A program made the position numbers and the translations under genes. From contig CANQDQ010000001.1 of assembly GCA_947593515.1 (NCBI GenBank), positions 186,001 through 250,000 on the forward strand: DNA of 64,000 bases. The letters run 5' to 3'. Under the pieces are notes generated by a model that was not told where the DNA came from, did no database searches, and saw only the letters and a program-made list of their open reading frames with translations. This DNA is from an uncultured Bacteroidales bacterium. GTDB taxonomy: Bacteria > Bacteroidota > Bacteroidia > Bacteroidales > UBA11471. Shown in pieces: positions 8,140 to 17,440 of this stretch (the first letter of the stretch is position 1; each line of letters starts with the position of its first letter).

Positions 8140-9587
8140 CCGAGCAGCCGTTTTTTCAGCGACCACAACGCCCAAAGCGATACCGCGACGGCACACGCCA
8201 CCGCGCCATACAGGGCATACGGCAGCGACGACCTGTACAGCCACGATACGACGGAACAGCCCGCTACCGTACCCGCCAGCACGAAATACCACGTGCGCCC
8301 GTAACGCAAACCGTACCGGCGACGGCAAACCGCCCACATCAGTACGCTGTACAGGAAGAAGTCGAGCAAATAAGCGACACCCGCCCCCTCCAAGCCGCCC
8401 CAATAATATCCGCCGGCAGTAAGCAGCAGTCCGGTAACGCCCGAAACGGTTTCCGTAATCAAAAAAACGATGCCGTCGCCTTTCGCCAGCAAAATGAAAC
8501 CCATCGCCCACGAAACGGCTTTGAACAGCACGCCCACCATCGCCCACGAGAAATAGGCATCGACGCACAAGAAATCAACCGTATAGAGAATGCGTATCAC
8601 CCACTCCTGCAACAATAGAAAGAAAGAAACGATGGGAGCCAGCATCAGCAGCGCCATTTCAGACTGTCGGGCTACCTGCTCGCTCAACGCCCGCGCATCG
8701 TTGCCGAGAGCTGCCAAGCGCGGGTAATACTCCGTAGCCATAGCCGCCAGCACCAGCCCCACATAACGGGTAACGATGGTGTAGCCCGACTGGTAATATC
8801 CCAATTCGGTTTCACCGCCGACGCGGTTGATAAAATTCACCAACAGGTAATTGAACAGCGTCGTCAGAAATCCGCTTATCGTCATATAGACCCCGAGCAC
8901 GACCATCGCTTTTCCGCGATGCCATGTCTCCTGCATCGTTACGGGAACTTTTCCCGACACGGCTTTCCGCCGGTAAAGCGCCGTAAAAAAGAGCGTCGCC
9001 GACGACGACAAAATAATCGAGGGCACGATGCCGTCGAAACGGAAGAAATAGTAGAGCGGCAGCGACAGCAGCAAGGCGACGGCGTTGCCTGCCAGACAGG
9101 CGAACGAAAATTTGCGCAGCCTGCCGATGCCCTGCAAAACCGATTGGTCGCTTGCCGTCAGAGCGTTCAACAACAAAGCGCACGAGAGCCAGACGTACCC
9201 CCACAAATGCGCCTCATCGCCGAAAGTGAAACGGCTCAACAACGGAGCAAACGACAGCATGATTACCGCCCCGAAAAGACCGGCAATCCAATTCCAACGC
9301 CGCACGACGGCAATCGTCGTTTTCAGCCCCCGTTCATCGCCCGCCGCGTGCGCCTGCGAAATATCGCGCACGGCACTCTGCCGCAACCCCGACGACGTCA
9401 ATGCGCCGAGCATCTCTATCGCGGCATTGTAAAGCCCGATGATGCCCACCCCTGCCGCACCGAGCCACAAGGCGATGCACTTGTTGCGCACGACGGAGCA
9501 GAGTATGGAAAATACCTGCACGCCGCCCAACAGTCCGGTCGCCTTTACGATGCGGCGATACATCGATGTCGATTCGTTTTGCGTCAT
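8136..9587 (-). CDS. Polysaccharide flippase (Wzx/MOP family)
   Basis: A 483-residue integral membrane protein with about a dozen hydrophobic segments starting at VKATGLLGGVQVFSILCSVV and continuing IALWLGAAGVGIIGLYNAAI, the classical MATE/MOP flippase entry. It should move lipid-linked glycan units across the inner membrane. The first ATG is at 9587, 2 bp beyond the stop codon of the upstream gene; a TTG at 9593 is not needed. With the GNAT-like gene it forms a two-gene unit serving the surrounding glycosyltransferases. Confidence 0.85.
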   Translation of the reverse strand: MTQNESTSMYRRIVKATGLLGGVQVFSILCSVVRNKCIALWLGAAGVGIIGLYNAAIEMLGALTSSGLRQSAVRDISQAHAAGDERGLKTTIAVVRRWNWIAGLFGAVIMLSFAPLLSRFTFGDEAHLWGYVWLSCALLLNALTASDQSVLQGIGRLRKFSFACLAGNAVALLLSLPLYYFFRFDGIVPSIILSSSATLFFTALYRRKAVSGKVPVTMQETWHRGKAMVVLGVYMTISGFLTTLFNYLLVNFINRVGGETELGYYQSGYTIVTRYVGLVLAAMATEYYPRLAALGNDARALSEQVARQSEMALLMLAPIVSFFLLLQEWVIRILYTVDFLCVDAYFSWAMVGVLFKAVSWAMGFILLAKGDGIVFLITETVSGVTGLLLTAGGYYWGGLEGAGVAYLLDFFLYSVLMWAVCRRRYGLRYGRTWYFVLAGTVAGCSVVSWLYRSSLPYALYGAVACAVAVSLWALWSLKKRLLG

Positions 9588-9589
9588 TT

Positions 9590-10588
9590 TCAAATCGTCA
9601 ATTTGTATGTTTCATACACGACGCCGCGACCGCCGAATCCCTCCTTGTTGGCAATAAGACCTTCGTTCAAAAAGCGTCCGCCGTCTTCATTGGACGTTCC
9701 GAAATCGAAGTATCGAAAGCGGGAATCCTGTGCGTAATGTTCAATAAGAGAAAGATATAAAAAATCGAGCACTTTATTTTTCTTTCCCTCCGGCGTGGCA
9801 TGACCATATTGCACATGAACAACAGGCGCAGCCTCGTAAACGACAGCACCTGCCACCGCCTGCATCGTGCCGTCTGCATCATCGTGTATGGCAAGGAAAC
9901 AGCGGATATTGTCGGGAAAGCAGCTTTGCAACAACTGCATCTCGTCCAACGTATGAACAGGTGCAACCCCATAGCGCGTCCGTAAATTTTCAACCATAAT
10001 CGGCCAAAAGTCCGAAAGCAGAGCATCGCAGCAGAGGCGATAACCTGAGTTTTTCGCCTTCCGGCAATAATAAAAATTATTGGCTGCCACAGCCTGTATG
10101 CGGTTTTCTTCCAAAAGTACCGTACTCGAAATAAGGCAGGTAGTCATCTGCGCACCGCATCGCCAAAGGGCATAGCCGTCTTCCTGCGCGGGATAACGGT
10201 GATATATCGTGGGTATTCTCTTATAATACAATGCGGCGAAACCTTCGCCTTTCAGGTAATCGAGCAGCGCGCCGAAAAGCTGCATGACCTCCGCCATACG
10301 GCTATGCAGCGAAAGCAGGAAACCACCGTAAGTCAATCCCTGATGCGAATAATAAACCCGCTGTTCCGCTCCTGTCTTTTCCGCAACCGGCTCCGTCGTT
10401 TCATTGCCGGGCAGTAGCGCGACCAACCGCTCTTTTTCGTCGAAAAACAGCAGCGAATGGTCGCGGAAACGGTCGGCATGGTAATCCATATATTCGCGAA
10501 AGAAAAGAAACGTGGCGTTTTTGGAGTCGGCAACAAAACCGTTCCACAATTCTTTGTCGGCAGGGACATATCGGCGTATCCGTATCAT
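9590..10588 (-). CDS. GNAT/FemAB-like acyltransferase
   Basis: A 332-residue protein with a two-GNAT-fold appearance: the N-terminal half contains LLFFDEKERLVALLPGNE and LTYGGFLL, and the C-terminal half contains AVAGAVVYEAAPVVHVQYGH and LSLIEHYAQDSRFRYFDFG followed by NEGLIANKEGFGGR. This layout is seen in FemAB-like and capsule-locus acetyltransferases of Bacteroidales. A role in acylating a surface sugar is inferred from its position next to a flippase; the substrate is unknown. Confidence 0.65.
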   Translation of the reverse strand: MIRIRRYVPADKELWNGFVADSKNATFLFFREYMDYHADRFRDHSLLFFDEKERLVALLPGNETTEPVAEKTGAEQRVYYSHQGLTYGGFLLSLHSRMAEVMQLFGALLDYLKGEGFAALYYKRIPTIYHRYPAQEDGYALWRCGAQMTTCLISSTVLLEENRIQAVAANNFYYCRKAKNSGYRLCCDALLSDFWPIMVENLRTRYGVAPVHTLDEMQLLQSCFPDNIRCFLAIHDDADGTMQAVAGAVVYEAAPVVHVQYGHATPEGKKNKVLDFLYLSLIEHYAQDSRFRYFDFGTSNEDGGRFLNEGLIANKEGFGGRGVVYETYKLTI

Positions 10589-10628
10589 AACAGCGTGTTT
10601 TTCAAATTAAACGTTCCCATGCAGCGGA

Positions 10629-11900
10629 TTATTGCTTCAACCAGAGTTCGGGATTCAAAGTCGCTTCACCTTTGCGAAGTTGGAAGTGCAGCACCGTGCG
10701 ATTGTCTTCTTCGGGGTCGGAATAGATAAGACCTATATTCTGACCGGTCTTCACCTTGTCGCCTTTCTTCACGTAAAGCTCGCTCAAATTGGAGTAAATC
10801 GTCAGGTATTCGCCATGCCGCACAATGACCGACGTATTGTAGCCCGGAACAACGAAAACCGCCGTTACCGTACCGTCGAACACGGCACGGGCTTTCACGC
10901 CCGCCGTCGTTTGCAGGTCGATGCCCTGATTGTTGATTTTTACATATTTCAAATCGGGGTGCTGGTGCGTACCGTAGTGCGAAACGATGCGGTAGCGACC
11001 CGACAAGGGGGTCGGCAATTTACCTTTGTTCGCGGCGAAATTCTGTGAAAGATTGATTTCGTCTTGCGACATCTTATACCCCGTCGACGTTTTATCGTTC
11101 TTGTCGGCAGGCTTCTTATCGGCGGCGGCTTTCTCGGCGGCTTTGCGGGCTTCTTCCTTGATGATTTCCTGTATGCGCTGTTCCAATGCTTCGGCTTGCC
11201 GCTGCTGCCGTTTCAACTCCTGCTGCAACTCCTTTTCTTTTTTCTTCAATCCGGCAATCAGCACATTTTGCTCTTTTTTCTGACGGGTAAGCCGGTTCGA
11301 CATACGGGTGCGCTGCGTCAAAACGAATTTGCGTTCGTTCTGCATCTGCTTCAAGGCGCTGCGCTGCCGGTTTATCTCATCGCGCTGGGCGGCTATCTCG
11401 TGCGCCTCCTGCTTGCGCCATGCCGAAAATTCCTGCAAATAGCGAAAACGGCGATACGCCTGCTCCAACGAACGCGCCGAAAAGATGAACATCAAGGCAT
11501 CGAAACGGCTGTCGCGCCGCACCGTCATGGAACGAATGGCATTGGCATAACTTTTTTTCTTCACTTCGAGATTCCGTTCCAACGCCGCCACGTCGCCCGC
11601 CAGCTTTTTTTCCGCTGCCGACAGGTCGGCAATTTCCGCATTCAGCGCGCCGATGCTGTCGTTCACCTGCGCAATTTCCGCCGACAGCGCCTCCAACTTG
11701 TGCAAGGCGCTTATTTGCGATTTCTTGGTTTTGTCTATCTGTTTGCTGGTATTCGCTATTTGCTGTTTGGTCGTCTGCTGCTGCCGTTTGAGCGACTGCA
11801 CCGACTTGGAATCTTTCTGCGCCACACCCGCAAAAGATATTCCGAAAAGCAATGATGCGATGAACAGATGCCTTATTACCGAAGCAAGATTTTTATCCAT
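10629..11900 (-). CDS. Murein hydrolase activator EnvC-like protein (LytM/M23 domain)
   Basis: A 423-residue envelope protein: a signal peptide (LFIASLLFGISFAGVAQ), long coiled coil over roughly residues 30-265 (heptads such as QQQTTKQQIANTSKQIDKTK), then a C-terminal LytM domain. The zinc ligands of active M23 peptidases are degraded: NNQGIDL lacks the first His, and VLHFQL has one His where HxH is expected. This is the hallmark of EnvC-type activators of amidases, so it should regulate septal peptidoglycan cleavage rather than cut it. It starts 25 bp inside the DUF4292 gene. Confidence 0.88.
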   Translation of the reverse strand: MDKNLASVIRHLFIASLLFGISFAGVAQKDSKSVQSLKRQQQTTKQQIANTSKQIDKTKKSQISALHKLEALSAEIAQVNDSIGALNAEIADLSAAEKKLAGDVAALERNLEVKKKSYANAIRSMTVRRDSRFDALMFIFSARSLEQAYRRFRYLQEFSAWRKQEAHEIAAQRDEINRQRSALKQMQNERKFVLTQRTRMSNRLTRQKKEQNVLIAGLKKKEKELQQELKRQQRQAEALEQRIQEIIKEEARKAAEKAAADKKPADKNDKTSTGYKMSQDEINLSQNFAANKGKLPTPLSGRYRIVSHYGTHQHPDLKYVKINNQGIDLQTTAGVKARAVFDGTVTAVFVVPGYNTSVIVRHGEYLTIYSNLSELYVKKGDKVKTGQNIGLIYSDPEEDNRTVLHFQLRKGEATLNPELWLKQ

Positions 11901-12697
11901 GATTCCAAATCCGTTTTTTTATAGCGTGCCGAAATGCCGGTCGAAAGCGATTGCGGCTCATTCCACACGAAAGCCATTCCGTCGAAAGCCAGCATGACTC
12001 TTTCCGATGAAAAACCGTCGAACATACAGACAATGCGTTGGGGCGCAATTGCATCGTCCTGCTGCGCATAATCGGAATACCGGCAGGAAAATTCGCGCGC
12101 GTTTCCGGCTGCCCGTATATCCGCACCGACAAGGCAAGCCCTGCGGTCGCCCTCGAAACGGTATTCGTCCGACGAAAGGGGCGGGTTATATGCGTACAGA
12201 TAATTTTCACCTTTCTCGGCGATGTCGAAAAGCAGGACGTCCTGCGGCACGATTTCCCGCTGCGGGAGGAAAGGCTGCGCAAGCAGCAGCGACTGCACCG
12301 CCGCAAACGAAATGCCCGACGGAATAATATCGGAAACGGCATTCAACGATTCCGCCATATATTTCTTATGGAAACGATCCACGATATATAGCGAATCGAG
12401 CGTAAGCGTTATGCGGCAAACTTCCATGCCGAGCAACGGCACCACCGAAAACTGTACGGCGGAATCGCGCCGCCAGCGTATCTGCACCTTTCCCCGCACC
12501 GTATATTTTCCGAGCGACAGGTATGCCGTCGATTTGACGAAAGCGGTCGTATCGGCATCGTGGCGGGCAAACATCTCGGCAAACAGGGCTTGCGGCGAGC
12601 CTTCCCGCCACACCGCCGGTCCGGACAGATTCCTGCCGCTACGGCAACCGCTCAACAGAGCCAAAACGAGTAAAACGTACAGCGCACACCTTTTCAT
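11876..12697 (-). CDS. DUF4292 lipoprotein
   Basis: A 273-residue lipoprotein with lipobox LLSGC (Cys18). The body (YLSLGKYTVRGKVQIRWRRD, VVPLLGMEVCRITLT, IVDRFHKKYM) matches the Bacteroidetes DUF4292 family, which looks like an LolA/LolB-type beta-sheet fold and is often found between a TPR protein and the EnvC-like protein. Function is not established; an envelope-lipid or outer-membrane role is plausible from the fold alone. It overlaps the TPR gene by 4 bp (ATGA). Confidence 0.85.
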   Translation of the reverse strand: MKRCALYVLLVLALLSGCRSGRNLSGPAVWREGSPQALFAEMFARHDADTTAFVKSTAYLSLGKYTVRGKVQIRWRRDSAVQFSVVPLLGMEVCRITLTLDSLYIVDRFHKKYMAESLNAVSDIIPSGISFAAVQSLLLAQPFLPQREIVPQDVLLFDIAEKGENYLYAYNPPLSSDEYRFEGDRRACLVGADIRAAGNAREFSCRYSDYAQQDDAIAPQRIVCMFDGFSSERVMLAFDGMAFVWNEPQSLSTGISARYKKTDLESWIKILLR

Positions 12698-14397
12698 TCC
12701 GCGATATATTTCTTTTCCGCAATTTTACGTTGGAGCAGTTTAGAGCCTTCGCCCACCGCCGCCGACTTTTTCCACCATTCGACCGCTTCGGCTTCGTTTC
12801 CCGTTACTGCCAGCACGTCGCCGTAATGTTCATAGAGTTCGGCACTCGGCTGCTTCGACAGATCCACAGCTTTTTTCAGATACACGCGCGCCAGCGTATA
12901 ACGCTCCTGCCGGAAATAGACCCAGCCGTAGGTGTCGAGATAGGTGGCATTATCGGGTTCGGCTTTCACCGTCTCGCCGCTCATGCGCTCGGCTTTGACG
13001 AGGTCGCGCCCGTCAAGCGCCAGATAGTAACTGTAATTGTTGAGCGCACCGTAATTCTGCGGATTGTATTTCAATGCCTCTTCGTAGCGGGCGTAGGCTT
13101 CGTCTTTGCTTCCCTGCCGGTAGAGTATGTCGGCAGACAATGCCAAAAATTCGGAGCGCATCAGCGGGTCGGCGATTATTTCCGGCACGGCAAGCCCCGC
13201 CTCCACCGTTTTTTCGGCTTCGACGTTATCTTCTTCCTGCAACAGCGTCGATGCAGCAATCAGATAATAACGCCCCACCGTCGGATTCTCCCGTATGGCT
13301 CGCCGCGCATACTCCACTACGGCGGCATTGTCGTTTTTCTCGAACAAAAGTCCGAACAGGAAATTCCACAATTCTTCGTCGGGAGCGATGTCCAGCGCCA
13401 CGAGCACCTGCTCCTGCGCTTCATCGTACTTATTCCATTTCACCAACAATTCAGAATAAATCTTTCGCAAATCGACTTCGTTGGGATAACGCTCGCACAG
13501 ACGCGACAACAGGTCGTCGAGCATAGCGGTGTCTTGGGCGAGCACCGGCACGACTTCTGCCACGAGCGAAAGTTTATCAGCAATATCTATGTCCGACTGC
13601 AACAGCAGCGTATCGGCTTGCGCCTTGTATGCCGCCTTGTCGTTTCGTTGGCGGTAGTAGTTGAGCAGCGACAGGTGTATCGTTTCATTGTCGGGGTCGA
13701 TAGCCCGCACCCGCATATAGGTGCGCCATGCGTCGTCGTAACGGGCTGCATCGAGATAGAGGTCGCCCAAGAGCGTGATATATGCCGTATTACGGGGGTG
13801 TTCGACAATCAGGCGTTCCATCTCCTCGTAACTGCGCTCCTTTTCCTGCATCAAATGGTAGATGCGGGCTTTCTGCAAAATCGTCGTTTCATTGGCGCCA
13901 TACTGCTGCTCGAAACGGTCGTAAGCATCGAGCGCCTTTTGCGGCTCGCCTTTCAACAGGCAAACGTCGGTCAAGCGGTCGAGCAGCTCCATATCCGAAG
14001 GCTTTTTCTGTAAAAGGGTTGCATACAGTGCTTCCGCCCGCGTATAGTCCTGTACCTGCATGGCACATTGGGCGGCAGCCAAGGCATACCAGCGGTTGTC
14101 GGGGTCATACTTCACCGCCTGCAACAATGCCTTGTAGCCCGAGCGATTATCGCGCCACAAAAAATAGAACGGCGCTATCTCGGAATACGCTGCCGCCTGT
14201 GTGGAGTCGAGTACGAGAGCGTGGCGCAACAGGTCGAAAGCCGCTGCACGCTGCCCCATGTTTTTGAGGCGGACAGCCTCCATGTAGGCATACGCCGCTT
14301 TGGCTGAATCGGTCGGTTGCGAAGCTGCCTCTTTCGTTCTGCCCCACACCGTCGGGGACAAACCGAGAAGCATCAATAAGCAAATATATCGTTTCAT
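12694..14397 (-). CDS. Secreted TPR-repeat protein
   Basis: A 567-residue protein with signal peptide MKRYICLLMLLGLSPTVWG and many tetratricopeptide repeats, e.g. AAAFDLLRHALVLDSTQAAA, ARYDDAWRTYMRVRAIDPDN and KDEAYARYEEALKYNPQNYG. It is presumably a periplasmic scaffold. The ATG at 14397 is chosen because the upstream frame lacks a signal peptide. Gene order dut - TPR - DUF4292 - EnvC-like is, from memory, shared by many Bacteroidales. Confidence 0.85.
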   Translation of the reverse strand: MKRYICLLMLLGLSPTVWGRTKEAASQPTDSAKAAYAYMEAVRLKNMGQRAAAFDLLRHALVLDSTQAAAYSEIAPFYFLWRDNRSGYKALLQAVKYDPDNRWYALAAAQCAMQVQDYTRAEALYATLLQKKPSDMELLDRLTDVCLLKGEPQKALDAYDRFEQQYGANETTILQKARIYHLMQEKERSYEEMERLIVEHPRNTAYITLLGDLYLDAARYDDAWRTYMRVRAIDPDNETIHLSLLNYYRQRNDKAAYKAQADTLLLQSDIDIADKLSLVAEVVPVLAQDTAMLDDLLSRLCERYPNEVDLRKIYSELLVKWNKYDEAQEQVLVALDIAPDEELWNFLFGLLFEKNDNAAVVEYARRAIRENPTVGRYYLIAASTLLQEEDNVEAEKTVEAGLAVPEIIADPLMRSEFLALSADILYRQGSKDEAYARYEEALKYNPQNYGALNNYSYYLALDGRDLVKAERMSGETVKAEPDNATYLDTYGWVYFRQERYTLARVYLKKAVDLSKQPSAELYEHYGDVLAVTGNEAEAVEWWKKSAAVGEGSKLLQRKIAEKKYIAE

Positions 14398-14401
14398 AAA
14401 A

Positions 14402-14839
14402 TCACATTCCGGTATGACCGAATCCGCCCGCACCGCGTTCGCTATCGGCAAGGGTTTCCGTCTCGACCCACGCCACGCGGCTATGGGGCGCCACCACCAT
14501 CTGGCAGATGCGTTCGCCGTCGGTTACGGTAAAATCTTCGGTCGAAAGATTAATCAATATCACGCCTATCTCTCCCCGATAATCGGCATCGATGGTTCCG
14601 GGAGTATTCAGCAGGGTGATGCCTTTCTTCAACGCCAAGCCGCTGCGGGGACGCATCTGGGCTTCATACCCGACGGGCAGTTCGATGAACAGTCCGGTGG
14701 GAATGAGCGCACGCTGCATCGGTTTCAGCGTAACGGGGGCATCGAGATTGGCACGTATATCCATACCCGCCGATTGGGGCGTTTCATAAGCCGGCAGCGG
14801 GTGTTTGGAGCGGTTGATGATTTTTACTTTCGTTTCCAT
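14402..14839 (-). CDS. dut: dUTP diphosphatase (dUTPase)
   Basis: A 145-residue trimeric dUTPase that hydrolyses dUTP to dUMP and pyrophosphate. Motif 1 AGMDIRANL, motif 2 PRSGLALK, motif 3 [10 protein letters not shown] with the catalytic Asp, motif 4 GERICQMVV and motif 5 [10 protein letters not shown] are all present. The ATG at 14839 is chosen; the frame extends upstream without homology. It leads the operon with the TPR, DUF4292 and EnvC-like genes (4 bp gap to the next). Confidence 0.95.
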   Translation of the reverse strand: METKVKIINRSKHPLPAYETPQSAGMDIRANLDAPVTLKPMQRALIPTGLFIELPVGYEAQMRPRSGLALKKGITLLNTPGTIDADYRGEIGVILINLSTEDFTVTDGERICQMVVAPHSRVAWVETETLADSERGAGGFGHTGM

Positions 14840-15052
14840 ATACTCTGTTTTATCGCACGAAAATAGCGAAAAGTACCGAATTATACGGTCTGTTTTTTCT
14901 TTTTTTATTTTCGGAACGAAAATAAGCAGCTTCGGCAAAAGGCGGAAAACGGGAGCCGGAGGTCGCTTTCGACGGGGAAAAGCGTGCAAGCGTGTTTTTC
15001 CGTGTGCGATACCGCCCCGATGCACAAAGGGTTTCGGCGTTTCGGAAACAGG

Positions 15053-15148
15053 CAAAAACAAAGAGGAGCTTTTTCGCAAAAGCTCCTCTTTATAGGTTTT
15101 CAATAGGTATTAATTTTTTAAGGTAAAAAAGATTGTTATAGGTTACAG
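15053..15148 (-). ncRNA. Candidate small RNA (about 95 nt)
   Basis: A promoter with TTG (15181-15179), 19 bp and TACCTTTG (15159-15152) on the minus strand would start a transcript near 15148. About 55 nt later comes a 14-bp perfect hairpin followed by TTTGTTTTTG. The intervening sequence is A/U rich, has no ORF and carries ACCTAT three times. No named RNA family is recognised. It could instead be an attenuated leader of dut, but the terminator is far from dut and very strong. Confidence 0.5.
15060..15091 (-). terminator. Strong intrinsic terminator
   Basis: Perfect 14-bp stem (15060-15073 with 15078-15091) with a 4-base loop; on the minus strand it is followed by a T-rich run. It ends the candidate small RNA. 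Confidence 0.8.
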
Positions 15149-15151
15149 TGC

Positions 15152-15181
15152 CAAAGGTAGGGCTTTTTCAGTTACCTCCAA
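15152..15181 (-). promoter_or_regulatory. Promoter of the candidate small RNA
   Basis: Minus strand TTG (15181-15179), 19-bp spacer, TACCTTTG (15159-15152): a full match to the Bacteroidetes consensus with no ORF downstream. Confidence 0.7.
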
Positions 15182-15299
15182 ATCTTTGTATTATGTTTTA
15201 CAACCTATTTTTGAGTGTAACTTTTACCCTTAATGCTCTTAATTTATTTTATTTCAGTCTATTAATTGTATCTTGCTGGAATAAAATATTTTGCATTTT

Positions 15300-15347
15300 C
15301 GTGTGCGAACACGGTGTTTTTTTATTTTTTCTTCGTGTTCGCACACG
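15300..15347. repeat. 14-bp inverted repeat downstream of glgB
   Basis: CGTGTGCGAACACG (15300-15313) and its complement (15334-15347) flank a 20-base loop that is T-rich on the plus strand. It begins 5 bp after the glgB stop codon. It lacks a T-run after the stem on the minus strand, so it is not a textbook terminator; it may stabilise the glgB mRNA 3' end. Confidence 0.6.
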
Positions 15348-15351
15348 GTTT

Positions 15352-17361
15352 TTATTTTTCTTTCTGCAACTGCAACACCATCGCCGTACGGGCAGGCAGG
15401 TACAATTTGAGCCACTCTTTCTTATCTTTTTTGTAAAGCGGGTCGAATTGGGTGAAGTGCACCACCCCGTCGTCGATGCGACCGAAGCCGCCGAACTGCG
15501 CGCCGTCGCTGTCGAGTATGCAGCGGTAGCTGCCGCGCGGAGCAAGAATGCCGAAGCCGTCGAAAGAGCGCGTCGGGTTGAAATTGAAGACGAATATCAA
15601 ATCCTTGCGCATGAACGCCAGCACTTGGTCTTCGCCGCTGTCCCACAATTTGACGACGGGACGTTTTTCAAAGCCTTTCGTGCCGCCGACCAATCCGATG
15701 ATAGCTCGGTCGAATGCGGCGAGATAGCCGTATTTCAAATCGGCACGATCGACGAGGCTCCACTGCCGGCGGGCGTATTTGTACGACCAACCGTTGCCCT
15801 CGCGTGGGAAATCTATCCATTCGGGGTGTCCGAACTCGTTTCCCATGAAATTGAGGTAGCCGCCGTTGATGGTCGCCAGCGTTACGAGGCGTATCATTTT
15901 ATGCAGCGCCATGCCGCGCGCCACCATGCCGTTGGTGTCGTCTTTCATCATGTGCCAGTACATTTCGGAGTCGATAAGGCGGAAAATGATGGTCTTGTCG
16001 CCCACGAGCGCCTGATCGTGGCTCTCGGCGTAGTTGATGGTCTTTTCGTCGGCGCGGCGATTCGTCAGCTCCCAGAAAATGCCCGTCGGGTGCCAATCCT
16101 CGTCTTTCTTTTCTTTGATGATTTTTATCCAGAAATCGGGAATGCCCATCGCCATGCGGTAATCGAATCCGATGCCGCCGTCGTCGATGCGGGCGGCAAG
16201 TCCGGGCATACCGCTCATTTCTTCGGCAATGGTGATGGCGTGCGGATTAACCTCGTGTATCAACCGGTTGGCGAGCGTGAGGTAGGTAATCGCATTCTCG
16301 TCCTGACCGCCGTCGTAGTAGTCGCCGTAGCCGCCGAAAGCCTTGCCCAGACCGTGGTCGTAGTAGAGCATGGAGGTTACGCCGTCGAAGCGGAAGCCGT
16401 CGAAATGGAACTCTTCGAGCCAGTATTTGCAATTGGAGAGAAGGAAGTGTATGACGTCGTTTTTGCCGTAGTCAAAGCAAAGCGAATCCCATGCGGGGTG
16501 CTCCCGCCGATGGTCGGGATAGAAAAACTGGTCGGGCGTGCCGTCGAAGCGACCCAAGCCTTCGATTTCGTTTTTCACGGCGTGCGAATGCACGATGTCC
16601 ATGATGACCGCGATGCCGTTGGCATGAGCTTCATCGATAAGCTCTTTCAGTTCATCGGGCGTACCGAATCGCGACGAGGGGGCGAAGAAGCTCGATACGT
16701 GGTAGCCGAACGAGCCGTAATAGGGGTGCTCCTGCACCGCCATTATCTGTATGGCGTTGTAGCCGGCTTTGATGATGCGCGGCAGCACGGTTTCGCGAAA
16801 CTCCCGATAAGTGCCCACCCGCTCGTCTTCCTGCGCCATGCCGATATGGCATTCGTAGATAAGCAGCGGAGAGGTATTGGGCGTGAATTTCTTTTTCTTG
16901 AAACAGTAGGGATTTTCCGGTGCCCACACCTGTGCCGAAAAAATGTAAGTCGTATCGTCCTGTACCACGCGGGTAGCCCATGCCGGTACGCGCTCGCCCT
17001 GCCCGCCGTTCCAGTGCATGGAGAGCTTGTAGAGGTCGAGGTGGTGCAGGCGGTCTGCTTTGAGTTTCAGTTCCCAGACGCCATTCGGTCGCGACTTGAA
17101 GCGATATTCGGGCAGCTCTTTCCATTCGGAAAAATCGCCTATCAGATAGAGGTCGGTCGCATTGGGCGCCCATTCGCGCACCACCCACTCGCCTTTTTCG
17201 TTACGGTGCAAGCCGAAATAGAGATGCCCGTTGGCAAAATCGGAGAGCGTTCCTTTTCTGCCGCAAAGCTCTTTTTCTTTTTTCAATGCCAAATCGTGCC
17301 GGTGTTCGATGACCGGTGCATACGGTTCGAGCCACGAATCGTTTTTTACCAAGTTGAGCAT
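15352..17361 (-). CDS. glgB: 1,4-alpha-glucan branching enzyme (GH13, eukaryotic-like subfamily)
   Basis: A 669-residue enzyme that makes alpha-1,6 branches in glycogen. An N-terminal CBM48-like domain (VVREWAPNATDLYLIGDF) is followed by the GH13 barrel: MDIVHSHAVKNE, nucleophile region DGFRFDGVTSM, acid/base IAEEMSGMP and NYAESHDQALVGDKT. The length and the YYGSFGYHVSSFFAPSSRFG block match the GH13_8 type shared with plants and Bacteroidetes rather than the E. coli type. It stands 6 kb from the starch locus and may store glucose imported by it. Confidence 0.93.
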   Translation of the reverse strand: MLNLVKNDSWLEPYAPVIEHRHDLALKKEKELCGRKGTLSDFANGHLYFGLHRNEKGEWVVREWAPNATDLYLIGDFSEWKELPEYRFKSRPNGVWELKLKADRLHHLDLYKLSMHWNGGQGERVPAWATRVVQDDTTYIFSAQVWAPENPYCFKKKKFTPNTSPLLIYECHIGMAQEDERVGTYREFRETVLPRIIKAGYNAIQIMAVQEHPYYGSFGYHVSSFFAPSSRFGTPDELKELIDEAHANGIAVIMDIVHSHAVKNEIEGLGRFDGTPDQFFYPDHRREHPAWDSLCFDYGKNDVIHFLLSNCKYWLEEFHFDGFRFDGVTSMLYYDHGLGKAFGGYGDYYDGGQDENAITYLTLANRLIHEVNPHAITIAEEMSGMPGLAARIDDGGIGFDYRMAMGIPDFWIKIIKEKKDEDWHPTGIFWELTNRRADEKTINYAESHDQALVGDKTIIFRLIDSEMYWHMMKDDTNGMVARGMALHKMIRLVTLATINGGYLNFMGNEFGHPEWIDFPREGNGWSYKYARRQWSLVDRADLKYGYLAAFDRAIIGLVGGTKGFEKRPVVKLWDSGEDQVLAFMRKDLIFVFNFNPTRSFDGFGILAPRGSYRCILDSDGAQFGGFGRIDDGVVHFTQFDPLYKKDKKEWLKLYLPARTAMVLQLQKEK

Positions 17362-17389
17362 ACCCGTAATTTTTTAATAAAACAAATCG

Positions 17390-17428
17390 GAAACAAAATC
17401 GGACGGCGCGCTTCGCTTGCCGTCCGAC
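17390..17428 (-). terminator. Terminator after the YhcH/TabA gene
   Basis: 9-bp stem TCGGACGGC/GCCGTCCGA (17399-17407 with 17419-17427); on the minus strand it is followed by TTTTGTTT. It separates the small gene upstream from glgB. Confidence 0.75.
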
Positions 17429-17440
17429 CCGAGTTTTTTA

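Larger units (their letters stand above)
14840..15351. other. 512-bp stretch without protein genes between dut and glgB
   Basis: Contains, from left to right, a weak dut promoter (TATTTTCG on the minus strand at 14865-14858), an imperfectly explained GC-rich stretch (14940-15050) with no ORF, a strong terminator hairpin (15060-15091), a good minus-strand promoter (15152-15181), and a 14-bp inverted repeat just after glgB (15300-15347). The promoter-terminator pair suggests a small RNA gene. Confidence 0.6.

Noticed and set aside
14890-14935. Hairpin TTATTTTCG/CGAAAATAA near 14902-14925 as a dut or sRNA terminator
   Set aside because: No T-run follows the stem in either useful direction; it precedes dut on the minus strand and is A/T-rich by chance.
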